In this document: positions 56,198 to 64,000 of the stretch, in pieces | Layout of the letters: each line of letters begins with the position of its first letter | How positions within the stretch are numbered: position 1 is the first letter of the stretch | NCBI RefSeq assembly: GCF_027105095.1 | Contig: NZ_CP114278.1 | Span: 1,736,001 to 1,800,000 of the forward strand | DNA: 64,000 bases | Source: Brevundimonas vesicularis | Lineage (GTDB): Bacteria > Pseudomonadota > Alphaproteobacteria > Caulobacterales > Caulobacteraceae | Direction of reading: 5' to 3' | Translations under genes and position numbers: made by a program | Notes under the pieces: generated by a model | Seen by the model: the letters and a program-made list of their open reading frames with translations, nothing else | Database searches by the model: none | Told to the model about the DNA's origin: nothing

Positions 56198-57751
56198 TCA
56201 GGCCGCCTTCTCGGCCTCGACCATCTTCTGGATCGACACATAGTCGGTCTTGCCGGTGCCCAGGACGGGGACTTCGGCGACCTTGACGATCTTTTTCGGC
56301 ACGATCAATTCGGGCGCGCCGTTGGTTCGCGCCCATTCAGCCAGGGGCGCGACCTCGGCTTCGGCGTGGTCAGTGACGAGCACCAGCTTCTCGCCCTTGC
56401 GGCTGTCCGGAATCGACACCACGGCGTGGCGCTGATCCGGCCAGACGGCGCCGGCGATCCCTTCGACGGCGGTCAGTGAGACCATCTCGCCGCCGATCTT
56501 GGCGAAGCGCTTGGCGCGGCCGCGGATGGTGACATAGCCGTCGTCGGTCACATCGACGATGTCGCCGGTGTCCAGCCAGTCGTCGCCGATCGGATCCCAC
56601 TGCAGGGGCTCGGCCGATGTGACATAGCCGCTCATGACATTGGGACCGCGCAGCATCAGGCGACCGCCCGCGTTGACGCCCTCAACCGGCTCCAGCTTCC
56701 AGTCGATGCCGGGCAGGATTTGGCCCACGGTGCCCGGCGCGTTGCGATCAGGATGGTTGACGGCGATGACAGGCGAGGCCTCGGTCGCGCCATAGCCTTC
56801 CAGCAGTTCGACGCCGCCGAACTTTGTGTTGAACAGGGTTCGGGTTTCGTCGCGCACCTTCTCGGCGCCGGCGACGACGAACTTCAGCGTCGAGAAGTCG
56901 TTCGGTTCGGCGACGCGGCCGTACTGGTTCAGGAAGGTGTCAGTGGCGAACAGGATCGAGGCGTTCACCTGGGGCAGCAGGTCGGTGATCTGTTTGGCGT
57001 GCAGCGGCGACGGATACTGGAAGGCTTTCAACCCTTGCAGCAGCGGCAGGATGACCCCGCCGGTCAGGCCGAAACAGTGGAAGGTCGGCAGGGGATTGAA
57101 CATCACCCATTCCGGCAGCAGGTCGATGTGGGCCGCCACCTGACGCGCATTTGCGACGAGATTCTTCTGGCTCAGCACCACACCCTTGGGCGTGCCGAAG
57201 CTGCCGGAGGTGAACAGGACGACGCCCGGTGCGTCCGGATCTGTCTTCACGCGGAACCGCTTGGGCGCCGCGCCGGCCGCGAGGCCGTAGAGCTTGTCGG
57301 CCAGACCGATGGTCTTGCGGACATCGTCCAGCCAGACTACCTCGGCCACCGTCTTCAGTTCGACGATCAGGTCGTCCAGCTTGGCCTGATCGATGAAGCG
57401 TTTTGCGGTCAGCACCTTCTTGACGCCAGAGGCCTTGATCGCCGCCTTCAGATTGGCTTCGCCGGCGGTGAAGTTCAGCATCACCGGCACACGACCGTGG
57501 GCGTGTAGACCGAAGAAGGTGACGACGACGCCCATGGACGACGGCAGCAGGATCGCGACACGCTCGCCCAGCTCGGTCATATTGGCGATCTTGCGGCCCA
57601 GCACGAAGGCGGCGCGGATCAGGCCGGTGTAGGTCAGCGGATGCCGGTCCTGATCCTCCAGGATTTCCTTGTCGCCGAACCGCAACCGCGCATCGATCAG
57701 GGCGTCGATCAGGGTCGAGTCGTAAAGCGAGGGATCCAGGGCCTGGCGCAA
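56198..57751 (-). CDS. AMP-forming acyl-CoA/acyl-ACP synthetase (Aas C-terminal type)
   Basis: A 517-residue ANL-superfamily enzyme. It has P-loop VVLFTSGSFGTPKGVVLSQ (the usual Thr after TSGS is Phe), LPTFHCFGLTGGVILPLL, EGYGATEASPVIAVNHP and DWLDTGDIVDVTDDGYV, then RAKRFAKIGGEMVSL. The closest family is the acyl-ACP synthetase part of Aas, used to reacylate lysophospholipids, without the acyltransferase half. The TTG start at 57751 has GGAG upstream on the minus strand. Confidence 0.87.
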   Translation of the reverse strand: MRQALDPSLYDSTLIDALIDARLRFGDKEILEDQDRHPLTYTGLIRAAFVLGRKIANMTELGERVAILLPSSMGVVVTFFGLHAHGRVPVMLNFTAGEANLKAAIKASGVKKVLTAKRFIDQAKLDDLIVELKTVAEVVWLDDVRKTIGLADKLYGLAAGAAPKRFRVKTDPDAPGVVLFTSGSFGTPKGVVLSQKNLVANARQVAAHIDLLPEWVMFNPLPTFHCFGLTGGVILPLLQGLKAFQYPSPLHAKQITDLLPQVNASILFATDTFLNQYGRVAEPNDFSTLKFVVAGAEKVRDETRTLFNTKFGGVELLEGYGATEASPVIAVNHPDRNAPGTVGQILPGIDWKLEPVEGVNAGGRLMLRGPNVMSGYVTSAEPLQWDPIGDDWLDTGDIVDVTDDGYVTIRGRAKRFAKIGGEMVSLTAVEGIAGAVWPDQRHAVVSIPDSRKGEKLVLVTDHAEAEVAPLAEWARTNGAPELIVPKKIVKVAEVPVLGTGKTDYVSIQKMVEAEKAA

Positions 57752-57802
57752 GCGCGTCTCCTACGGAGGACGCGGGCGGCCCTCTCTGTTGTTCGGGCGA
57801 CT

Positions 57803-57836
57803 GTCATTAATGACGCCGCGTCATCTTGAAAAGATG
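57803..57836. promoter_or_regulatory. Two dyads in the acyl-synthetase/lipA divergent gap
   Basis: GTCATTAATGAC at 57803-57814 is a perfect 12-bp palindrome, and CATCTT-GAA-AAGATG at 57822-57836 is a second dyad 7 bp further. Both lie between the divergent synthetase gene (start 57751) and lipA (start 57932), where a repressor such as a FadR/TetR-type regulator could bind. No regulator gene is adjacent. Confidence 0.35.
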
Positions 57837-57931
57837 CGTAACGTCGCGTGAGTTCCGATGCGCGACGCCTGCGGCAAGTCTGTTACCCGGTGTGCCTTGC
57901 CTAAACGGCCTCAAAGTCCGAAATACCGGCC

Positions 57932-58894
57932 ATGGTCACCCTGATCGACACCCTTCAGCGCAAGCCGTCCGAGCTGCGTCACCCCGAAAAGCAGAACCGG
58001 CCCGAGTCGGTCGTTCTGAAGAAGCCCGACTGGCTGCGGGTGAAGGCGCCGGGCTCTGGTCAATACAACACCACCAAGGAGATCGTTCGCTCCAAGGGGC
58101 TGGTGACGGTCTGTGAAGAGGCGGCCTGCCCGAACATCGGCGAGTGCTGGAGCCAGAAACACGCTACCCTGATGATCATGGGCGACACCTGCACGCGGGC
58201 CTGCGCCTTCTGCAACGTCAAGACGGGCCTGCCTCAGCCGCTCGATCCGGAAGAGCCGAGCAAGGTGGGCCTGGCCGTCCAGCAGATGGGTCTGAACCAC
58301 GTCGTCATCACGTCCGTCGACCGCGACGATGTGGCCGACGGCGGTGCGGCCCACTTCGCCGAAGTGGTGCGCCAGATCCGCATCCAGGCGCCCGACACCA
58401 CGATCGAGATCCTGACGCCCGACTTCCTGCGCAAGGACGGGGCGGCGGCCGTGATGATCGACGCCAGGCCCGACGTCTTCAATCACAACCTCGAGACCGT
58501 GCCGCGCCTGTATCTGAAGATCCGGCCGGGCGCGCGCTACTTCCACAGCCTGCGCCTGTTGCAGATGGTCAAGGAGCGCGACCCCAACCAGTTCACCAAG
58601 TCCGGCATCATGGTCGGCCTGGGCGAAACCAAGGAAGAGGTCATGCAGGTGATGGACGACATGCGGTCCGCCGGCGTCGACTTCATCACCATTGGCCAGT
58701 ACCTGCAGCCGACGCGCAAACACGCCGCCATTGATCGGTTCGTCACTCCGGAAGAGTTCAAGGCCTATGAGGCGATCGCCCGGGCCAAGGGCTTCCTGAT
58801 GGTGTCGTCCAGCCCGCTGACGCGTTCGTCGCACCACGCCGGCGACGATTTCGCCCGGCTGAAGGCGGCGCGCGAGGCGCAGCTGCGCCGCTAA
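57932..58894 (+). CDS. lipA: Lipoyl synthase
   Basis: A 320-residue radical SAM enzyme that inserts sulfur into octanoyl chains. It has both [4Fe-4S] cysteine sets: [13 protein letters not shown] (auxiliary cluster) and [16 protein letters not shown] (CxxxCxxC). It also has [16 protein letters not shown] and the C-terminal [10 protein letters not shown] with SSPLTRSS. Its neighbours (COQ10-like protein) fit cofactor and respiratory metabolism. Confidence 0.97.
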   Translation: MVTLIDTLQRKPSELRHPEKQNRPESVVLKKPDWLRVKAPGSGQYNTTKEIVRSKGLVTVCEEAACPNIGECWSQKHATLMIMGDTCTRACAFCNVKTGLPQPLDPEEPSKVGLAVQQMGLNHVVITSVDRDDVADGGAAHFAEVVRQIRIQAPDTTIEILTPDFLRKDGAAAVMIDARPDVFNHNLETVPRLYLKIRPGARYFHSLRLLQMVKERDPNQFTKSGIMVGLGETKEEVMQVMDDMRSAGVDFITIGQYLQPTRKHAAIDRFVTPEEFKAYEAIARAKGFLMVSSSPLTRSSHHAGDDFARLKAAREAQLRR

Positions 58895-58901
58895 GTTCCG
58901 A

Positions 58902-59354
58902 ATGGCCGTCCACCGCGTCACGCGCATTCTTCCCTATGCGCCCGAACAGCTTGCCGATCTGGTCGCCGACGTGCGTGCCTATCCCGACTTCGTGCCGTGG
59001 GTGACGTCGATGCGCGTCTGGAACGCGCGCGAGGAAGGCGAGGGCGTCGGCTTGCAGGATGCGGAGGCCAGCGTCGGGTTTTCCTTCCTAAAGGAGCGGT
59101 TCTCCACCTGGGTTCGGCATGATCGCCACGCGCCCAAGGTCGAGGTCGGCCTGCTGCGCGGCCCCTTCAAACACCTGAAGAACCGTTGGGAGTTCTTTCC
59201 TCATCCCGACGGCACGCGGCTGGAGTTCATGATCGACTTCGCCTTCAAGTCCCGGATGCTGGACATGATGCTGTCGGCGAACTTCGACCGGGCCGTGGAA
59301 AAGCTGATCGGCTGTTTCGAGGCCGAGGCGAAACGGAGGTACGGCGGCCGATGA
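58902..59354 (+). CDS. COQ10/RatA-like START-domain protein
   Basis: A 150-residue SRPBCC-fold protein. It begins AVHRVTRILPYAPEQLADLV and has ADVRAYPDFVPWVTSMRVWN, EVGLLRGPFKHLKNRWEF, then EFMIDFAFKSRMLDMML. It matches the ubiquinone-binding COQ10/RatA family, annotated either as ubiquinone-binding protein or RatA toxin. It follows lipA by 7 bp, a conserved alphaproteobacterial pair, so the quinone role is favoured. Confidence 0.9.
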   Translation: MAVHRVTRILPYAPEQLADLVADVRAYPDFVPWVTSMRVWNAREEGEGVGLQDAEASVGFSFLKERFSTWVRHDRHAPKVEVGLLRGPFKHLKNRWEFFPHPDGTRLEFMIDFAFKSRMLDMMLSANFDRAVEKLIGCFEAEAKRRYGGR

Positions 59355-60466
59355 GTTTTGATTTCGACGTGACCGTCGTTGGCGCCGGCGCTGTGGGCTT
59401 GGCGTGCGGTCGGGCGTTGTCGAAACGGGGCCTGACGGTGCTGGTGCTGGAGAAGGAAGCCCACATTGGTCAGGGCGTCTCCTCGCGCAATTCCGAGGTG
59501 ATCCACGGCGGCCTCTATTATCCGACCGGATCGCTGAAGGCCCGCTACTGCGTCGAGGGACGCCATGCGCTCTACGACTTCCTCGCCAGCCGCAAGATCG
59601 ACCACCGGAAATGCGGCAAGCTGGTCGTGGCGACGCAGGCATCAGAGGTCGAGCGGATCGAGGCCATCTTCGAACAGGCGACGGCGAATGGCGTCGAGGG
59701 GCTGGCGCATCTGACCGGCGCCCAGGCGCGGGCGCTGGAGCCGGAGTTGAACGCCCACGCCGCCATCCTGTCGCCCGAGAGCGGCCTGCTCGACAGCCAC
59801 GGCTATATGCTCGCCCTGCAAGGCGAGATCGAGGATGCGGGCGGGTCGGTCGTGGTCTCGGCGCCGTTCGAGGGCGCAGAGCCGCTGGCGGGCGGCGGGT
59901 TCACGATCCGTGTCGGCGGGGAGGGGGCGATGCAGGTCACGAGCCGCCTTCTGGTCACCGCGCCCGGACTGTCGGCCCAGGCTGTGGCGGCGTCGATCGA
60001 AGGCTATCCGCCCGGAGACATTCCCGCCGGACATTTCGGCAAGGGCGTCTATTTCCGGCTGACAGCCAAGGCGCCGTTCGACCGCCTGATCTATCCGCCG
60101 CCCATCCCCGGCGCGCTGGGCACCCACTATCGCAAGGATCTGGGCGGTCAGGCCGTGTTCGGGCCCGACCTGGCCTATGTCGATACCGAGGATTACTCGG
60201 TCGATCCTGCCAAGGCCGAAGAGTTCGCCACCTACATTCGCCGTTTCTGGCCTGGATTGCCCGATGGCGCCCTGACGCCAGACTACGCCGGCATTCGGCC
60301 CAAGCTGCATGGGCCGGGCGAGCCGCAACCGGACTTCCAGCTTTATGGCCGCGAACATCACGGCATCGATGGCCTGATGGCCCTGTTCGGCATCGAAAGC
60401 CCCGGCCTGACCAGTTCGCTGGCCATCGGTGAAGCGGTGGCTGACGCTCTGACGGAGAACGCATGA
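59351..60466 (+). CDS. L-2-hydroxyglutarate oxidase-like FAD-dependent oxidoreductase
   Basis: A 371-residue flavoenzyme of the DAO/LhgO family. It has the FAD Rossmann motif [20 protein letters not shown], then [20 protein letters not shown], a strong LhgO-type signature, and C-terminal [19 protein letters not shown] 59351 overlaps the COQ10-like stop. LhgO oxidises L-2-hydroxyglutarate and passes electrons to quinone. Other 2-hydroxyacid substrates are possible. Confidence 0.88.
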   Translation: MSFDFDVTVVGAGAVGLACGRALSKRGLTVLVLEKEAHIGQGVSSRNSEVIHGGLYYPTGSLKARYCVEGRHALYDFLASRKIDHRKCGKLVVATQASEVERIEAIFEQATANGVEGLAHLTGAQARALEPELNAHAAILSPESGLLDSHGYMLALQGEIEDAGGSVVVSAPFEGAEPLAGGGFTIRVGGEGAMQVTSRLLVTAPGLSAQAVAASIEGYPPGDIPAGHFGKGVYFRLTAKAPFDRLIYPPPIPGALGTHYRKDLGGQAVFGPDLAYVDTEDYSVDPAKAEEFATYIRRFWPGLPDGALTPDYAGIRPKLHGPGEPQPDFQLYGREHHGIDGLMALFGIESPGLTSSLAIGEAVADALTENA

Positions 60467-61014
60467 CCGAGCGCGAGAAGATGCTTGCGGGCTTGCCTTA
60501 CGATCCGGGCGATTCCGATCTGCGCGACGGTCGCGCCCGCGCCGTGAGCCTGACCGTCGCCATCAACGCCGAGCCGGATCGCGACCGGCGCGGCGCCCTG
60601 GTCAACGAACTGGTCAATGCGGCCGACGGCAAGGCGATCATCATGCCGGGCTTCTTCTGCGACTACGGCGTCAACATCCACTTGGGCGCGCGGGCCTTTG
60701 CGAACGCCAACTGCGTGTTTCTGGACTGCGCCGAGATTCGCATCGGCGACAACTTCCAGGCCGGGCCGGGCGTACAGCTTCTGACGCCGGAACATCCGCT
60801 GGACGCGGTCGCCCGCCGGGGCGAGGAGACGGCGCGGCCGATCCTCATCGGGGACGACGTCTGGATCGGCGGCGGCGCGATCGTTCTGGCGGGCGTCACC
60901 ATCGGCGATCGTTCGGTGATCGGCGCGGGATCGGTCGTGACGAAGGACGTGCCGTCCGACGTGGTGGTGGTCGGCAATCCTGCGAAGATCGTCCGGCGTC
61001 TGACGCCTGCTTAA
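60463..61014 (+). CDS. Sugar O-acetyltransferase (Maa/LacA family)
   Basis: A 183-residue left-handed beta-helix acetyltransferase. It starts [19 protein letters not shown], the maltose-acetyltransferase N-terminal cap. It has [35 protein letters not shown] with the catalytic His, and the hexapeptide run [19 protein letters not shown]. It uses acetyl-CoA; sugar specificity is unknown. ATG 60463 overlaps the upstream stop. Confidence 0.93.
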   Translation: MTEREKMLAGLPYDPGDSDLRDGRARAVSLTVAINAEPDRDRRGALVNELVNAADGKAIIMPGFFCDYGVNIHLGARAFANANCVFLDCAEIRIGDNFQAGPGVQLLTPEHPLDAVARRGEETARPILIGDDVWIGGGAIVLAGVTIGDRSVIGAGSVVTKDVPSDVVVVGNPAKIVRRLTPA

Positions 61015-61147
61015 ACGCCTTGAAATCGTCGCGTGGTTCATGCATAAGCCGCGCCTCGCGTGGCGGTCCTGAGGGCCGCCGCTATTGTTTTCGCGCTAGA
61101 CGGAGCTCGGCTCTGGGCGGCGCCCGACTTAGAAGATTGAGACGGAC

Positions 61148-61330
61148 ATGGCCGTTCCGAAGCGCAAAGTATCTCCCTCGCGTCGCAACATGCGCCGCGC
61201 CCACGACGCCCTGACCTCGAACGTCTACGTTGAGGACAAGGACACCGGCGAGCTGAAGCGCCCGCACCACATCGACCTGAAGACCGGCACCTATCGCGGT
61301 CGTCAGGTCATCACGCCGAAGGAAGACTAG
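61148..61330 (+). CDS. rpmF: 50S ribosomal protein L32
   Basis: A 60-residue bL32 starting [20 protein letters not shown], exactly the family N-terminus, and ending [18 protein letters not shown]. There is no zinc-binding Cys set, as in the C- form of L32. ATG 61148 is preceded by GATTGAGACGGAC. A strong intrinsic terminator follows at 61371. Confidence 0.97.
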   Translation: MAVPKRKVSPSRRNMRRAHDALTSNVYVEDKDTGELKRPHHIDLKTGTYRGRQVITPKED

Positions 61331-61370
61331 TCTTTCAGGCGACCCCGACTTCAGTCGGATGACGATTTCG

Positions 61371-61399
61371 ACGGCGCGCGGTGACCCGCGCGCCGTTTT
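61371..61399 (+). terminator. Intrinsic terminator after rpmF
   Basis: An 11-bp perfect stem, ACGGCGCGCGG (61371-61381) with CCGCGCGCCGT (61386-61396), has a 4-nt loop TGAC and ends in TTTT (61396-61399). It lies 40 bp after the rpmF stop and before the lipoprotein gene. Confidence 0.85.
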
Positions 61400-61440
61400 C
61401 ATGCGTTCAATGCGGTGAAGCTTCATTTGGAGAATACTGC

Positions 61441-62076
61441 ATGATGATTCGTCTCACCGCCGTCAGCGCCGTCGCGCTTATCACCCTTGCCGCCTGCGGC
61501 CGTGACGAGCGCCCGACCGCAGAAGCGCCTCAGGAGACGCCGCCGGTCGCCATGGCGCCGGCGGCTCCGACCCCGCCTGTCACGCCTGCCGCCGATCCCA
61601 ATATCCTTACAGCCGAGGGGCTGGGCCCCGTGCGAATCGGCATGTCGCGGGCCGATCTGGTGAAGGTTTGGGGTGAGGACTCTCAGCCGAACGCTGTTGG
61701 CGGCCCGGAGCCGGAGGTCTGCGATCAGTTCCATCCGACCAAAGCGCCAGCGGACGTGCTCGTGATGATCCAAAGAGGGGTCCTGACGCGAATCACCCTG
61801 TCTCGTGGCGCGACAATCGAGACCGATCGCGGGTTTAAGGTTGGCGACACGGCCATGGCGATCAAACAGGCGTACGGCGGATCGATATTCGCGCAACCCC
61901 ACAAATATCAGGATGCGCCTGCCGAAGACCTGTATGCTTGGTCAAAAGGCGGTTCCAGCGCCTATGTCACCGACCCGGCGGCCCGTGGGGTCCGCTATGA
62001 AGTCGGCGCGGACGGCAAGGTCATCGCCATTCACGCCGGCGATCCTTCGATCCAGCTGGTCGAAGGCTGTTCCTGA
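61441..62076 (+). CDS. Hypothetical lipoprotein
   Basis: A 211-residue protein with a lipoprotein signal (MMIRLTAVSAVALITLAAC, lipobox LAAC, Cys19). An Ala/Pro-rich linker (PVAMAPAAPTPPVTPAA) follows, then a conserved-looking domain starting LTAEGLGPVRIGMSRADLVK and later GVLTRITLSRGATIETDRG. The GxxRIGM motif is seen in small secreted proteins of unknown function. ATG 61441 is chosen because the signal peptide begins there. It should sit in the periplasmic side of a membrane. Confidence 0.82.
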   Translation: MMIRLTAVSAVALITLAACGRDERPTAEAPQETPPVAMAPAAPTPPVTPAADPNILTAEGLGPVRIGMSRADLVKVWGEDSQPNAVGGPEPEVCDQFHPTKAPADVLVMIQRGVLTRITLSRGATIETDRGFKVGDTAMAIKQAYGGSIFAQPHKYQDAPAEDLYAWSKGGSSAYVTDPAARGVRYEVGADGKVIAIHAGDPSIQLVEGCS

Positions 62077-62123
62077 CGCACGGCGACGATGTCGGCATTG
62101 GCGTTTGGCGGGGAGGCGGCTAA

Positions 62124-63443
<1,320 letters not shown>

Positions 63444-63451
63444 AGATCGGA

Positions 63452-63487
63452 ATTGTCGGCGGAGAATCAGCGTTTTCCGCCGACAAT
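63452..63487 (+). terminator. 12-bp perfect hairpin after eno
   Basis: ATTGTCGGCGGA (63452-63463) pairs perfectly with TCCGCCGACAAT (63476-63487) across a 12-nt loop, 8 bp after the eno stop. Only CTT follows, so it is a weak intrinsic terminator candidate or a 3'-end stabilising structure. Confidence 0.55.
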
Positions 63488-63569
63488 CTTACGGTCAAGC
63501 TACATTTCGTTAGGCATTTTCGGGCACGGTTTCTGAACTGTGTTTTCGCGCTCAGAAGGAGCGTCTCAA

Positions 63570-63881
63570 GTGCCCGAACGGATGAAACCTTACCGCCTGT
63601 CCCTCGCCCTGTTGCTGCTTCTGGCCTATCTCGGGGTGCAGGCGCTGACGGGCGAGCGCGGACTGTTGAGCGGCTCGTCTCGCGACGCCCTGCTTGGGCA
63701 GCGCGAGGACCAGCTGGCGCATCTGACCGAGCAGCGCCGCGACCTTGAGACACGGGTTCGCTATCTGCGCACCGACAGCCTGTCTCGCGACCTTTTGGAA
63801 GAGCGCGCCCGCGCCGTGCTGGGCTTCTCCGACCCGCGCGACTATGTGATCCATGTCTCGGCTCCGGCTGTTCAAGGGTAA
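63570..63881 (+). CDS. ftsB: Septum formation initiator / FtsB-like protein
   Basis: A 103-residue bitopic protein. GTG 63570 has GGAG upstream (ATG 63582 is an alternative). It has one N-terminal transmembrane helix (LSLALLLLLAYLGVQAL) and a coiled coil (LLGQREDQLAHLTEQRRDLE) ending in DLLEERARAVLGFSDPRDYV. This is the DivIC/FtsB pattern of the division complex. The eno-ftsB neighbourhood is conserved in many proteobacteria. Confidence 0.88.
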   Translation: MPERMKPYRLSLALLLLLAYLGVQALTGERGLLSGSSRDALLGQREDQLAHLTEQRRDLETRVRYLRTDSLSRDLLEERARAVLGFSDPRDYVIHVSAPAVQG

Positions 63882-64000
63882 AAGTCTTCGCCACTTGAAC
63901 TATTGTTACAGGGCGACCCGCACCCCTTTGCGTTTCCGGAAGGAAGGCTGCTAAAGCCCCTTTCCGTAACGATAAGAAGGCGTCGGTCCTCGGCGCCTAG
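63882..64000. other. Gap after ftsB running to the window end
   Basis: No gene start can be supported within 119 bp. The stretch contains purine-rich GGAAGGAAGG near 63939-63948. A promoter or leader for the next gene (commonly a pyruvate dehydrogenase gene in this order) would lie here, but nothing specific can be shown. Confidence 0.3.

Noticed and set aside
58902-59354. A toxin gene (RatA family name) implying a toxin-antitoxin pair with a neighbour
   Set aside because: The lipA-COQ10-like pair is a housekeeping arrangement, and no antitoxin-like gene is adjacent; the RatA label is an annotation legacy.

Overview
The window is G+C-rich chromosomal DNA from an alphaproteobacterium, most likely Caulobacterales and probably Brevundimonas or a close relative. 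Family recognition supports this: a fused ispDF, the ntrY-ntrX-aminotransferase-hfq-hflX cluster, a PopA-type degenerate GGDEF protein, and RecG, Mfd, LipA and Eno genes of alphaproteobacterial type. The genus is an inference; no 16S gene is present.

Region by region. Bases 1-4025 hold the 3' end of mrdA (PBP2), rodA and two acyl-CoA dehydrogenases. Bases 4036-5355 encode a YegD-like Hsp70 on the minus strand. Bases 5571-14466 are a kdp potassium-uptake operon. Besides kdpF, A, B, C, D and E it carries a 27-residue membrane peptide, a 51-residue membrane peptide and an outer-membrane beta-barrel protein between kdpB and kdpC.

Bases about 14662-24636 are a roughly 10 kb integrated element. 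It has a tyrosine integrase, an AlpA/Xis-like regulator, a RepA-type ATPase followed by five copies of an 11-bp iteron-like motif, a TIR-domain protein, a compact operon containing a DUF5681 (possibly TerS-like) protein, a frameshifted gene, a candidate structured RNA, a PD-(D/E)XK-like protein and a two-gene CBASS (CD-NTase plus SLATT two-TM effector). The element has split the resident tRNA-Ser(UGA) exactly at its 7-nt anticodon loop. The 3' half lies at 14611-14668 and the 5' half at 24630-24668. The element supplies a complete replacement tRNA-Ser(UGA) at 24395-24484. The layout (int, alpA, rep/ori, cargo, possible terS) resembles a phage satellite or PICI carrying anti-phage cargo.

Bases 24774-30947 return to housekeeping genes: rlpA, tmk-holB-tatD-MBL hydrolase, and recG on the opposite strand. 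Then come sdhE-mfd, popA, a BrkB-family protein, tusA-like, pncC, a membrane spermidine-synthase-like protein, ispDF, dusB, ntrYX, a D-amino-acid aminotransferase, hfq, hflX and a CPA1 antiporter. The final third has a HAD phosphatase, mazG, an MFS/GPH transporter, an M15 peptidase with a small HExxH protein, wrbA, a DODA-type dioxygenase, an acyl-CoA/ACP synthetase, lipA, a COQ10/RatA-like protein, an L-2-hydroxyglutarate-oxidase-like FAD enzyme, a sugar acetyltransferase, rpmF with a clear terminator, a lipoprotein, eno and ftsB.
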